Assembly (NCBI GenBank): GCA_937899645.1
Contig: CALCCD010000069.1
Span: 1-32,228, forward strand
Direction: 5' to 3'
Source: an uncultured cyanobacterium
GTDB taxonomy: Bacteria; Cyanobacteriota; Cyanobacteriia; Cyanobacteriales; Geitlerinemataceae
Length of the DNA stretch: 32,228 bases
Both the position numbers and the translations under genes were made by a program. Positions 25,142 through 32,228 of this stretch are shown here, one piece after another. Numbering within the stretch: the first letter of the stretch is position 1; each line of letters begins with the position of its first letter. A model generated the notes under the pieces. That model saw only the letters and a list, made by a program, of their open reading frames with translations. It was not told the origin of the DNA and did no database searches.

Positions 25142-28100
25142 ATGCAACCGACCGACCCATCTAAATTCACCGATAAAGCCTGGGATACGATCGTCGCCTC
25201 CCAAGACGTCGCCCGCCGCTACCGCAACTCGAATTTAGAAGTCGAGCACCTGGCGATCGCGCTGGTCGAGACGGTTGACCTGTCCCACGAAATTCTCAAG
25301 CCCGCAGGTGTCGAACCCGAAGCGCTGACCAAAAAGCTCGACCTGTTCGCCCGTCGCCATCCGCGCGTGGGATCTGTAGATCAGCTCTATCTGGGTCGCA
25401 GCCTGGACACGATGCTCGACAAGGCCGAGCGGGCACGCGAGAACTTTAACGACGAGGCGATCGGGGTCGAACACCTGCTGCTGGGATTCGCTGAGGACGA
25501 TCGCATCGGCAGTCGCACGATCGTCAGCCTCGGCGGCAGCCAAGCAGATATCGCCCAGGCGATCGACGACCTGCGCGAACAGGCAAAACAGGCCGCCGAA
25601 GCCAGTCGTTCTAAACCTAGCGGTCGCGCTGGCGAAGCGGGCAAGGATGATGAAGATGCCGACCTTGGCGTCCTCGAGCGCTACGGTCGCGACCTGACCG
25701 AACAGGCACGCCAGGGCAAGCTCGACCCGGTGATCGGACGCGACGAAGAAATCCGCCAGCTCGTTCAGGTGCTGTCCCGTCGCCGCAAAAATAACCCGGT
25801 GCTGATTGGCGAACCGGGTGTCGGAAAAACCGCGATCGCCGAAGCTCTCGCCCAGCGCATCGTCAACGGCGACGTTCCCGAATCGCTGAAGGGTCGCCAG
25901 CTCGTCTCGCTGGATATGGGCAGCCTGATCGCCGGGGCGAAGTTTCGCGGTGAGTTTGAAGAGCGCCTGCGATCGGTGATGCGCGAGGTGACGCACTCCG
26001 ATGGCCAAATCGTCCTGTTCATCGACGAGCTGCATACGGTGATCGGCGCGGGTGGTGGTGGCAGTCAGGGCACGATGGACGCGGGCAACCTGCTCAAGCC
26101 GATGCTCGGACGCGGCGAGCTGCGCTGCATCGGTGCGACGACGATCGATGAATATCGCAAGCACATCGAGAAAGATCCGGCGCTCGAACGGCGCTTCCAG
26201 CAGGTGTTCGTCGGTCAACCGGACGTGGAGGCCACCATTTCGATCCTGCGCGGCCTCAAGGAGCGCTACGAAGTCCACCACGGCGTTACGATTACCGATT
26301 CGGCGCTGGTGGGCGCAGCGACGCTGTCCCACCGCTACGTTAACGATCGCTGCCTGCCGGACAAAGCGATCGACCTAATCGACGAAGCCGCCGCCAAGCT
26401 GAAGATGGAGATCACCTCCAAGCCAGAAGAGCTAGAGGACGCGAGTCGGCGGGTGCGCCAGCTCGAGATGGAAAAACTCTCGATCGCATCCGAAGAAGCG
26501 CGTCTCCCCGGTGGCGCGTCGAATACGGCACAGGAACGACTGGCGCGGATCGATCGCGAAATGACCGACCTCAAGCAGCGCGAAGAAACCCTCAGCGTTC
26601 AGTGGGAACACGAAAAGGGCGTCCTCGACGGCATCACGCACCTGCGCGAAGAAGAAGAACAGCTCCGCCTGCGTATCGAACAGGCCGAGCGCGACTACGA
26701 CCTCAACACCGCAGCCGAGCTGAAGTACGGACGCCTGGAACAAGCGCAGATCGAGCTAGAAGCCAAAGAGGCCGAGCTGCTGAAAATGCAGGAAGACGGC
26801 TCGACGCTGTTGCGCGAACAGGTCACCGAGGCCGACGTTGCTGAAATCGTGGCGCGCTGGACGGGCATCCCGGTCAATAGTCTGCTGGAGTCAGAACGGC
26901 AAAAGCTGCTGAAGCTGGAGCAAGAGCTGCACAAGCGCGTCGTCGGCCAGTCCGAGGCGGTGTCGGCAGTGGCGGCGGCGATCCGGCGCGCGCGCGCGGG
27001 CATGAAAGATCCCGGACGCCCGATCGGCTCGTTTATGTTTATGGGGCCGACCGGTGTCGGTAAAACCGAGCTGGCGCAGGCGCTGGCCGCGTCGCTGTTC
27101 GACGACAAGGATGCGATGATTCGCATCGATATGTCCGAATATATGGAGAAGCATTCGGTGTCGCGGCTGGTCGGCGCGCCTCCGGGATACGTGGGCTTCG
27201 ATTCCGGCGGGCAGCTCACCGAGGCCGTTCGCCGATCGCCCTACTGCGTGCTGCTCTTCGATGAAGTGGAGAAAGCCCACCCGGACGTGTTCAACGTGCT
27301 GCTCCAGGTGCTCGACGATGGCCGCGTCACCGACTCCCAGGGTCGCACCGTGGACTTCTGCAATACGGTCATCATTATGACCAGCAACATCGGCTCGCAA
27401 CACATCCTGGACGTGGCGGGCGATGGCGCGCAGCACGAAGAGATGTCGAAGAAGGTGTTCGACGCGCTGCGATCGCACTTCCGCCCGGAATTCCTCAACC
27501 GCGTCGATGAGATCACGCTATTCCACGCCCTGGGCAAAGACGAGCTGCGCCAGATCGTCGGCATCCAGTTCCAGCGCGTCGAGCGGCTACTGGCCGACCA
27601 GAAGATCGCGATCAAGCTGACCGATGCGGCACAGACTTACATCGCCGACGTGGGCTACGACCCGGTGTACGGCGCGCGTCCGCTAAAACGGGCGATCCAG
27701 CGCGAACTGGAAAACCCGATCGCCACGAAACTCCTGGAGCTGGCATTCGTAGAAGGTGACACGATCCGCGTGGACTGCTATGAGGACGCGCTAGTGTTTG
27801 AGAAGGTGGTCGAGACTGCACCGGAGCCCGCGATCGAGGCCGCGTCGCCGGAAATTCTCGAGCCGACGTCGATGGCAGACGCCGCTGAAGCTGCCGAGGT
27901 CGAGCCTTCGATCGAAACGCCAGTGGAAGCTGTCGCGACACCGGTGGAGCCCGCCGAGACGGTCGAATCTGTCGAGGCCAGCGTTGCTGAAGCAGAAGTT
28001 TCCGAAGAACCCGAATCGATTGAGTCTGAGTCGGTGGAGACTGAGCCGGTAGCTGAAGAAGCCGAGGTGGACGAGATCGACCCAATCGACCCAGATGCCA

Positions 28101-28366
28101 TTTCGCCAGAGACGATCGATGCGGCGGGACTAGAGATGGCAGACCGCGATGTGCCGAGCGATCCGAGCGCGGAGCCCCAGTTCGAGCCCGAGCCGGAATT
28201 CGAGCCCGAGTTCGAGCCAGATGATGAGTTTGCCGAGTTCGATGCGACACCGGTGGTGCGATCGGCGAAGCCGTCTCAGCCCGTTTCCGCCGAAGTCGTC
28301 ACGGCAGTGGGTTCGCCCCCGACGCGCAGTGCGGCGGCGGACGAGGATGAAGACTGGGAGTTTTAA
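25142..28366 (+). CDS. clpB: ClpB-type disaggregase with long acidic C-terminal tail
   Basis: This 1074-residue hexameric AAA+ chaperone works with DnaK to dissolve protein aggregates in the cytosol. The [15 protein letters not shown] start is typical of cyanobacterial ClpB. The Clp_N domain (two repeats, to about 150) is followed by NBD1 with Walker A GEPGVGKT from Gly223 and Walker [10 protein letters not shown]. The coiled-coil M domain (around 430-555) is present, which excludes ClpA/ClpC. NBD2 has GPTGVGKT from Gly635 and [13 protein letters not shown]. No ClpP-binding IGF/IGL loop was noticed. The ClpB core ends near residue 889. About 185 further residues, Glu/Pro/Val/Ala-rich and almost without lysine or arginine for the first 110, end in [11 protein letters not shown] 25142 is preferred over upstream GTG 25061. 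Confidence 0.93.
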   Translation: MQPTDPSKFTDKAWDTIVASQDVARRYRNSNLEVEHLAIALVETVDLSHEILKPAGVEPEALTKKLDLFARRHPRVGSVDQLYLGRSLDTMLDKAERARENFNDEAIGVEHLLLGFAEDDRIGSRTIVSLGGSQADIAQAIDDLREQAKQAAEASRSKPSGRAGEAGKDDEDADLGVLERYGRDLTEQARQGKLDPVIGRDEEIRQLVQVLSRRRKNNPVLIGEPGVGKTAIAEALAQRIVNGDVPESLKGRQLVSLDMGSLIAGAKFRGEFEERLRSVMREVTHSDGQIVLFIDELHTVIGAGGGGSQGTMDAGNLLKPMLGRGELRCIGATTIDEYRKHIEKDPALERRFQQVFVGQPDVEATISILRGLKERYEVHHGVTITDSALVGAATLSHRYVNDRCLPDKAIDLIDEAAAKLKMEITSKPEELEDASRRVRQLEMEKLSIASEEARLPGGASNTAQERLARIDREMTDLKQREETLSVQWEHEKGVLDGITHLREEEEQLRLRIEQAERDYDLNTAAELKYGRLEQAQIELEAKEAELLKMQEDGSTLLREQVTEADVAEIVARWTGIPVNSLLESERQKLLKLEQELHKRVVGQSEAVSAVAAAIRRARAGMKDPGRPIGSFMFMGPTGVGKTELAQALAASLFDDKDAMIRIDMSEYMEKHSVSRLVGAPPGYVGFDSGGQLTEAVRRSPYCVLLFDEVEKAHPDVFNVLLQVLDDGRVTDSQGRTVDFCNTVIIMTSNIGSQHILDVAGDGAQHEEMSKKVFDALRSHFRPEFLNRVDEITLFHALGKDELRQIVGIQFQRVERLLADQKIAIKLTDAAQTYIADVGYDPVYGARPLKRAIQRELENPIATKLLELAFVEGDTIRVDCYEDALVFEKVVETAPEPAIEAASPEILEPTSMADAAEAAEVEPSIETPVEAVATPVEPAETVESVEASVAEAEVSEEPESIESESVETEPVAEEAEVDEIDPIDPDAISPETIDAAGLEMADRDVPSDPSAEPQFEPEPEFEPEFEPDDEFAEFDATPVVRSAKPSQPVSAEVVTAVGSPPTRSAAADEDEDWEF

Positions 28367-28406
28367 ACGCAGTGCTTGCAGACTTTTTTGCGTCTGAATT
28401 GGCGGC

Positions 28407-29807
28407 CTAACTCCGCTGGTTGGCAGCAGCTTGGAGGCGCTTGGTTTCCCGGACGACGGCTTCGATGTCGCGCGTACCCGATCGCTGGACGTAGTTGATC
28501 TTAATCTCGTCCACCAGCGCCACCAGCAGCGACTCGATCTCATCCAGGTTCTTCGGTTTCTCAACCTCGGTTTTCAGCGCCTTCGCGAAGTTCTGCGTCA
28601 GGTTTTGCGTCAGCTCCGCGCCGACGGGGTCTTCGATCGCGCCGACAATACCGTCATAGATCGCGCCGACGACTTCGTGGGAGATGCGCTTCGGTAGCTC
28701 CTCCATACCGGGAACCAGCTTGAGGCTCTGGTAAGCGGGCAGCGCCTCGACCGCGCCGAAAACAGTGTGATGCAGCAGCGACTCCAGGTCGGGGCGAATC
28801 TTCGGCAGTACGTCGTAAACGCTGACACCGATCAGCCGTTGGGATAGCTCCTCGACTTCATCGACGTTGTTGAGGTCGATATAGTCTTCCGGCTGTTCGA
28901 GGCTTTGCAACGCGTTCAGTAGCGCGTCTTGACGGATGGCGGTCTGGACTTGATCGAGCACCTGGATAACGACGGTTTCGGTCATCTCCGCCGCGACGCC
29001 CGCTAACACGAACTCGCTGGCGCGGCGGCGCAGGGGCTCCAGGTCGAGGATTTGCGCCCGATCGAGCCGCACGGCCACGGGAATCACGCGCAGCCAGCGG
29101 TAGAACGGCAAGAGTAGCGGCACGTCAAACCAGCGCAGCAGCATCGCCTCGCGCCAGCCCGTACCCAGCCGCCGCGACATCACCCAGGTGCGGGTCAAGA
29201 ACTCCAGGCCGAAGAAGGCGATGAAGAACGAGTCGATGAACCAGAAGCGATCGACGAAATCGCCGGTCTCGCTGATGCCCCGGAAATAGTTCGTGCGGAA
29301 GTTCGGGTAGAGTTCTGCTTCGTACAACTCGATTGAAGCTTCCCAGTTTTCCCGCAGGTGCGCTTGCGACCACAGTTCTCGAAACGAGTCCTTTGCCGAG
29401 TCGTTGCCGATGTAGTCGCGCACGGAATTTTTGATGCGCTCTAGGTTGCCGGTTTTCTCGGCGAGCTGGAACGGGTTATCTTCGATCGTCTCGATGCTGC
29501 GCTCGCGCAGATCGGCCAGGATGACCTCGACTTCCTCAGACTCGACGCCGGTGAGCGCCACTTGGGTTTTGAGGTCTTCGACGCGCTCGATGTACTGCTC
29601 CGTGTCGCGGTAGGGCTCGATACCTTTGACGCGATCGTAAGTTTCGTGGATCGCGGGCGGCACGCTGAGGACGTAGAAGTCGCGCCAAGAAATGTAGGTA
29701 AGGTCGAAGATGACGAGGCCGAGGTCGGCGAGGGCGATCGCGGCGAGGGCGCGCTCGAACCAGAGCGACAGGCGGCTGCGGACTTTGCGCGGGCGGCGAG
29801 AAGACAT
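28407..29807 (-). CDS. Conserved-type membrane protein, ion-transporter-like, function unknown
   Basis: This 466-residue protein has an N-terminal membrane helix (ALAAIALADLGLVIFDLTYI), a long extracytoplasmic helical region, and a second hydrophobic pair around FWFIDSFFIAFFGLEFLTRTWVM. A basic segment follows (WREAMLLRWFDVPLLLPFYRWLRVIPVAVRLDR), whose spaced arginines recall the S4-S5 part of voltage-sensor channels. The C-terminal half is soluble and helical, dominated by repeated amphipathic helices (VIQVLDQVQTAIRQDALLNAL, ELTQNLTQNFAKALKTEVEKP). No pore-selectivity sequence is seen. I infer a membrane scaffold or sensor and give no name. It starts at ATG 29807 and is convergent with clpB. 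Confidence 0.75.
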   Translation of the reverse strand: MSSRRPRKVRSRLSLWFERALAAIALADLGLVIFDLTYISWRDFYVLSVPPAIHETYDRVKGIEPYRDTEQYIERVEDLKTQVALTGVESEEVEVILADLRERSIETIEDNPFQLAEKTGNLERIKNSVRDYIGNDSAKDSFRELWSQAHLRENWEASIELYEAELYPNFRTNYFRGISETGDFVDRFWFIDSFFIAFFGLEFLTRTWVMSRRLGTGWREAMLLRWFDVPLLLPFYRWLRVIPVAVRLDRAQILDLEPLRRRASEFVLAGVAAEMTETVVIQVLDQVQTAIRQDALLNALQSLEQPEDYIDLNNVDEVEELSQRLIGVSVYDVLPKIRPDLESLLHHTVFGAVEALPAYQSLKLVPGMEELPKRISHEVVGAIYDGIVGAIEDPVGAELTQNLTQNFAKALKTEVEKPKNLDEIESLLVALVDEIKINYVQRSGTRDIEAVVRETKRLQAAANQRS

Positions 29808-29829
29808 GGTACGAGTGGCGTAGGGATGA

Positions 29830-30216
29830 CGAAAAACGGCGTGGCTTCCTAATTATGCCGATTCGCGACAGCGATGGTTTCTTTATGGTGGCAGAGGAGT
29901 CGGACTCTTCACGCTGGCGCTGAAAGGTCGTAGCTTTTCCAAAAAGTCCGACTTCTGGGGCGAACGACGAGATCGTCAGAAGCGTGAAGCCAGTCGAGAG
30001 AACAGCGACATAGAACGAGCCGCAGAAGACGACTTCCAGCTCGGCAACGATGCTTACAACCGAGGCGATCGCGCCGACCACTACTGCCAAACCTGCCTTG
30101 CGAAAGACCCGCAGCTCCACTTCGCGCGCTACAACCTGACCGTAGTGTTGGGGGAGTTAAAGCTGTGGGAGCGCGCCGTCAGCGAGCTAAATCGGCTGAA
30201 GATTGCTCGTGAATAG
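29830..30216 (+). pseudogene. TPR-protein remnant cut by a miniature transposon
   Basis: A 128-codon open frame follows TGA 29827-29829 and contains no ATG, GTG or TTG until its last third, so it cannot be translated normally from its N-terminal half. Its C-terminal part reads as a TPR-like helix set (AEDDFQLGNDAYNRGD, DPQLHFARYNLTVVLGELKLWERAVSELNRL). The stop TAG at 30214-30216 is formed by the first bases of the adjacent mobile element, so the original protein was longer. It lies directly upstream of the divergent membrane protein gene. Confidence 0.5.
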
Positions 30217-30508
30217 ACCTCTTGCACAAAGATCCTGAGTTCTCGAAAAAGAGAGATTTTGAAGGCTGAGCGGAGTCGAAGCCTGGGTGCCGTCGCGAAA
30301 AGTGGCCGCGCTTCGACTCCGCTCAGTAGACTTGTTGCGAAATAGCTTCCAAAATCACTGAAACCCTTACTAAGTAGAGCTTTCAGGGGTTGTGGGTTCG
30401 AGATCGCCAAAAGCCATATACAGCCAGAGTTTGAGCCATTTTTGAGCCGTAATTCACAACAAGTCTAGTGCTCGAATCCTGGCTCTTTCGATTCATGCAA
30501 GAGGTCTA
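30214..30508. mobile_element. Miniature inverted-repeat element (outer), TA-flanked
   Basis: TAGACCTCTTGCA (30214-30226) and its reverse complement (30496-30508) bound a 295-bp segment without coding capacity. The TA at each end fits the TA target duplication of IS630/Tc1-type transposition. Inside, a 17-bp perfect inverted repeat (CTGAGCGGAGTCGAAGC at 30266-30282, partner 30310-30326) forms a stem. A second element sits within it. Confidence 0.7.
30327..30467. mobile_element. Miniature inverted-repeat element (inner), nested
   Basis: TAGACTTGTTG (30327-30337) is repeated inverted as CAACAAGTCTA (30457-30467), giving a 141-bp TA-flanked unit wholly inside the 295-bp outer element. It begins right after the inner stem of the outer element. 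Its ends GACTTGTTGC resemble the outer ends GACCTCTTGCA, so both may be mobilised by related transposases. Confidence 0.65.
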
Positions 30509-30545
30509 ATATGAAGCCTCAACTTCGTCCAGCCCTTGCTCAGCC

Positions 30546-30686
30546 AATCTGTTGTTGGCCGCGCCATACTCACCCGACCTAAACCCGATTGAGAACACCT
30601 TTGGAGTCATGAAGCGTCACCGCTCACACCGCCCTCAGCTTTCTCTCGACGACCTCGTTCGTGCGTTCTGTTCGATTCTGAATTGA
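30546..30686 (+). pseudogene. IS630-family transposase, C-terminal fragment
   Basis: The frame reads LLLAAPYSPDLNPIENTF and continues through MKRHRSHRPQLSLDDLVRAFCSILN to TGA 30684-30686. YSPDLNPIE is the hallmark around the third catalytic acid of DDE_3 (IS630/Tc1-mariner) transposases. The remaining catalytic core and the N-terminal DNA-binding domain are absent, so this is a dead remnant. Confidence 0.85.
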
Positions 30687-30693
30687 CTGTAAT

Positions 30694-30719
30694 AAAAAAG
30701 CGCCCCGATTGAGGGCGCT
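30694..30719 (-). terminator. Intrinsic terminator of the DUF3747 gene
   Basis: Read on the minus strand, AGCGCCC and GGGCGCT (plus-strand 30713-30719 and 30699-30705) form a 7-bp stem with a 7-base loop, followed by a T tract (plus-strand A run before 30699). It lies about 90 bp after the stop of the DUF3747 gene and should end its transcript. Confidence 0.85.
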
Positions 30720-30808
30720 AAGCGGTAGGAGAAACTCGTACGAGAGAAAGCTAGAAAGCGAACTGTAAAGAACGAACGAACCGGCGGGAGGCCCTGAGAC
30801 CGAGGAAC

Positions 30809-31891
30809 CTAGCGAACCATGCCAGTCAGCAGCGGCTCGTCAGACTCAACGGTACTGCGACGCGTAATCAGCTCGGCAAACTCGACCTGCTGCTCGTCGT
30901 CCATCACGTCGCGCATGTCGCTCAGGCTGGAGTAATACAAATCGGCGAGGCTGCGATGGATTTTGCGGATGGTCGAGCGCGAGCGGCGTGCTTGACGGTT
31001 CTCGCCTGCGAAGATTTGGTCTTGCAGAGTGTTGCGCGCCTCGGCTAGGGCAATTTCTTGGCGATCGCGCTCTTCTAGGTAGTCCTGGTGAATGCGGTTG
31101 ATGGCAACGCGCTGGTTGTCGGTCAGCTCCAGGCGATCGCGCCAGTCCATGTTCGGGTCGTCGGCCACTGGCGCGCTGTCAACGCCGGGAGGCTCGGGCA
31201 AAGCGATCGGACTGGGGGTCGGAGCTGGGGGAGCCGGGTCGATCGCTACGTCCGTGTTGGTTTCGGCCAGCTCGGCCAGGGTGCTGTCGTGAGTCAAGTA
31301 GATGTGTCCGAGGGTGCGGCCTTGGTAAGTGCGTTTCGTGAAGCGCCAGCCCGGATTTAGCTGGACTTTGCTGAAGTCGTCGGTATAACCCGCGCGGCCA
31401 ATTTCGAGGCGGGGGCCGTCGCCACGGAAGGGATTAGCCATCAGCAGCATTTCATCGCCGCTACGCACCAGGCTCAGAGTGTAGCCAACGCCTAGGTCTT
31501 CACCGCCGACGCGGACGGAGTAGGCGTTGCTGTCAGTGGCGCGACCGCAGATGCCAGTGAAGTCGAAGTCCAGCAGCAGCGGCTCGACAACGGTCGGCGC
31601 AGAGCCGCTTTCCGACCAGCAGGGGCGGGTGCTGGCTTTTTGCTCGACAATTAGCAGCGAGCGGCGGATCGTCGTGCCAACGGGAGCGGAGATGGCAACG
31701 AAGTCTCGCTGGCGGACTTCTTCTTGACCGAACAAGGCAGCGTTGGCCGGGGCGATGCTGCCGAGGAGAGTCGCGCCGAGTAGGGTCGCACTGAAGGTGG
31801 CGAGCTGAACTTTTTTGGGGAGTTTTTGGGAAGGCTGGCCGGAGAGTTGACCGGAGAATTTGTCGGCGATGAGGCGTGCGATCGTGTTCAT
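30809..31891 (-). CDS. Exported DUF3747 protein with Spy/CpxP-like C-terminal region
   Basis: This 360-residue protein has a long signal peptide (KVQLATFSATLLGATLLGSIAPANA, cleavage near residue 50) before ALFGQEEV. The DUF3747 domain, typical of cyanobacteria, follows with CWSESGSAPTVVEPLLLDFDFTGICGRATDSN and the strand-rich EMLLMANPFRGDGPRLEIGRAGY. After a Pro/Ala linker with APTPSPIALPEPPG, the last 110 residues are helical and charged (LELTDNQRVAINRIHQDYLEERDR to DDEQQVEFAELI). They resemble Spy/CpxP-type periplasmic LTxxQ proteins. DUF3747 function is unknown. A frame up to 32068 exists, but ATG 31891 gives a proper signal peptide. An intrinsic terminator follows at 30694-30719. Confidence 0.85.
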   Translation of the reverse strand: MNTIARLIADKFSGQLSGQPSQKLPKKVQLATFSATLLGATLLGSIAPANAALFGQEEVRQRDFVAISAPVGTTIRRSLLIVEQKASTRPCWSESGSAPTVVEPLLLDFDFTGICGRATDSNAYSVRVGGEDLGVGYTLSLVRSGDEMLLMANPFRGDGPRLEIGRAGYTDDFSKVQLNPGWRFTKRTYQGRTLGHIYLTHDSTLAELAETNTDVAIDPAPPAPTPSPIALPEPPGVDSAPVADDPNMDWRDRLELTDNQRVAINRIHQDYLEERDRQEIALAEARNTLQDQIFAGENRQARRSRSTIRKIHRSLADLYYSSLSDMRDVMDDEQQVEFAELITRRSTVESDEPLLTGMVR

Positions 31892-32152
31892 GGCTGTTCC
31901 TGCGTCGTGCGTGTGAGGTGCGGGTGCTCGTCCCGCTTCGATGTGTTTATTGTGCGGGGCGCTCGATAGCAGCAGAACGTGCTGCGTTCTACTTTGCGAA
32001 CTGTCTCCGCCCCCCTGTGACAATGGGAGTCCTGGCTTTTTAGCTCGGACGATCGCACAACTGCACATTGCCCCCGCTCCGAGCCGTTACTGGAGCAGGC
32101 GCAGACCCTTTCGGACTCGGAGCGTTGCCGGAAAAAATCGCGCTCTATGAAA

Positions 32153-32228
32153 TAAACCTCTTGCACAAAGATTTCTGGGCTTGGAAAAAGCAAAATCTCG
32201 AAGGCTGAGCGGAGTCGTTCGCGAAGCG
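32153..32228. mobile_element. Second copy of the outer miniature-element left end, cut by window edge
   Basis: TAAACCTCTTGCACAAAGAT (32153-32172) matches the left end at 30214 at 19 of 20 positions and in the same orientation. GGCTGAGCGGAGTCG follows at 32203-32217 as in the first copy, then the sequence diverges (TTCGCGAAGCG) and the window ends. The two copies flank the DUF3747 gene. Confidence 0.7.

Noticed and set aside
28379-28396. CAGAC/GTCTG hairpin with T-rich loop after clpB as a terminator
   Set aside because: The stem is only five base pairs and the T run is in the loop, not after the stem.
29536-30120. 194-codon minus-strand frame with a hydrophobic start
   Set aside because: It overlaps the start of the 28407-29807 gene in another frame, and its second half is low-quality Arg/Pro-rich sequence. 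The plus strand carries a better TPR-like reading.
30390-30410. tRNA T-loop-like GGGTTCGAGATCGCC
   Set aside because: No cloverleaf can be drawn around it; it lies inside the inner miniature element.

Overview
The window is chromosomal DNA of a GC-rich cyanobacterium. The palindrome core CGATCG, often as the HIP1 octamer GCGATCGC, recurs throughout on both strands. The gene set is photosynthetic: Mg-protoporphyrin IX methyltransferase (chlM), FMN-type isopentenyl-diphosphate isomerase (fni), a CPP1-like J-domain membrane protein, an ABC1 kinase, DUF4912 and DUF3747 proteins, and a Ser/Thr kinase fused to TPRs. No rRNA, tRNA or CRISPR array was seen. The species cannot be named from the sequence alone.

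Layout. 0-2.4 kb: surE (-) divergent from a UPF0104 flippase-like membrane protein and a small secreted protein. 2.6-5.7 kb: a membrane-anchored TPR protein (-) divergent from a DUF4912 protein that ends at a clear intrinsic terminator. 5.8-9.1 kb: a STAND-type P-loop NTPase with C-terminal TPRs, then a RibD-C reductase. 9.2-13.1 kb: an exported protein with Gly-Phe repeats converges on a kinase-TPR gene preceded by a DUF2062 gene. 13.5-19.0 kb: a Fur-family regulator, a cytochrome P450, a CPP1-like protein, an MBOAT acyltransferase and an exported unknown. 19.2-25.0 kb: ilvN, a structured intergenic region, chlM divergent from fni, an ABC1 kinase and a broken DUF2283 locus. 25.1-29.8 kb: ClpB with a very long acidic tail, converging on an unknown membrane protein. 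29.8-32.2 kb: a mobile-element graveyard (TPR remnant, nested TA-flanked miniature elements, IS630 transposase tail) next to a DUF3747/Spy-like exported protein.

How genes work together. chlM and fni share a divergent control region and feed chlorophyll synthesis (porphyrin methylation, isoprenoid supply). DUF2062 and the kinase probably form an operon. The RibD-like reductase appears translationally coupled to the STAND gene, but only in the STAND gene's -1 frame.

The most unusual observation is in the STAND gene. Its zero frame stops at 8308, but an in-phase A AAA AAC heptamer at 8209-8215 leads into a coding-like -1 frame of 76 codons. That frame ends in a GTGA stop/start overlap with the next gene. 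The 3' third of the gene also lacks CGATCG for about 1.26 kb and is visibly AT-richer, suggesting that the sensor half was acquired or exchanged. This could be programmed frameshifting in an NLR-like defence protein, a one-base loss, or a homopolymer error. Other items are the ClpB tail ending in an acidic-aromatic motif, the structured ilvN-chlM spacer, and the nested miniature transposons.
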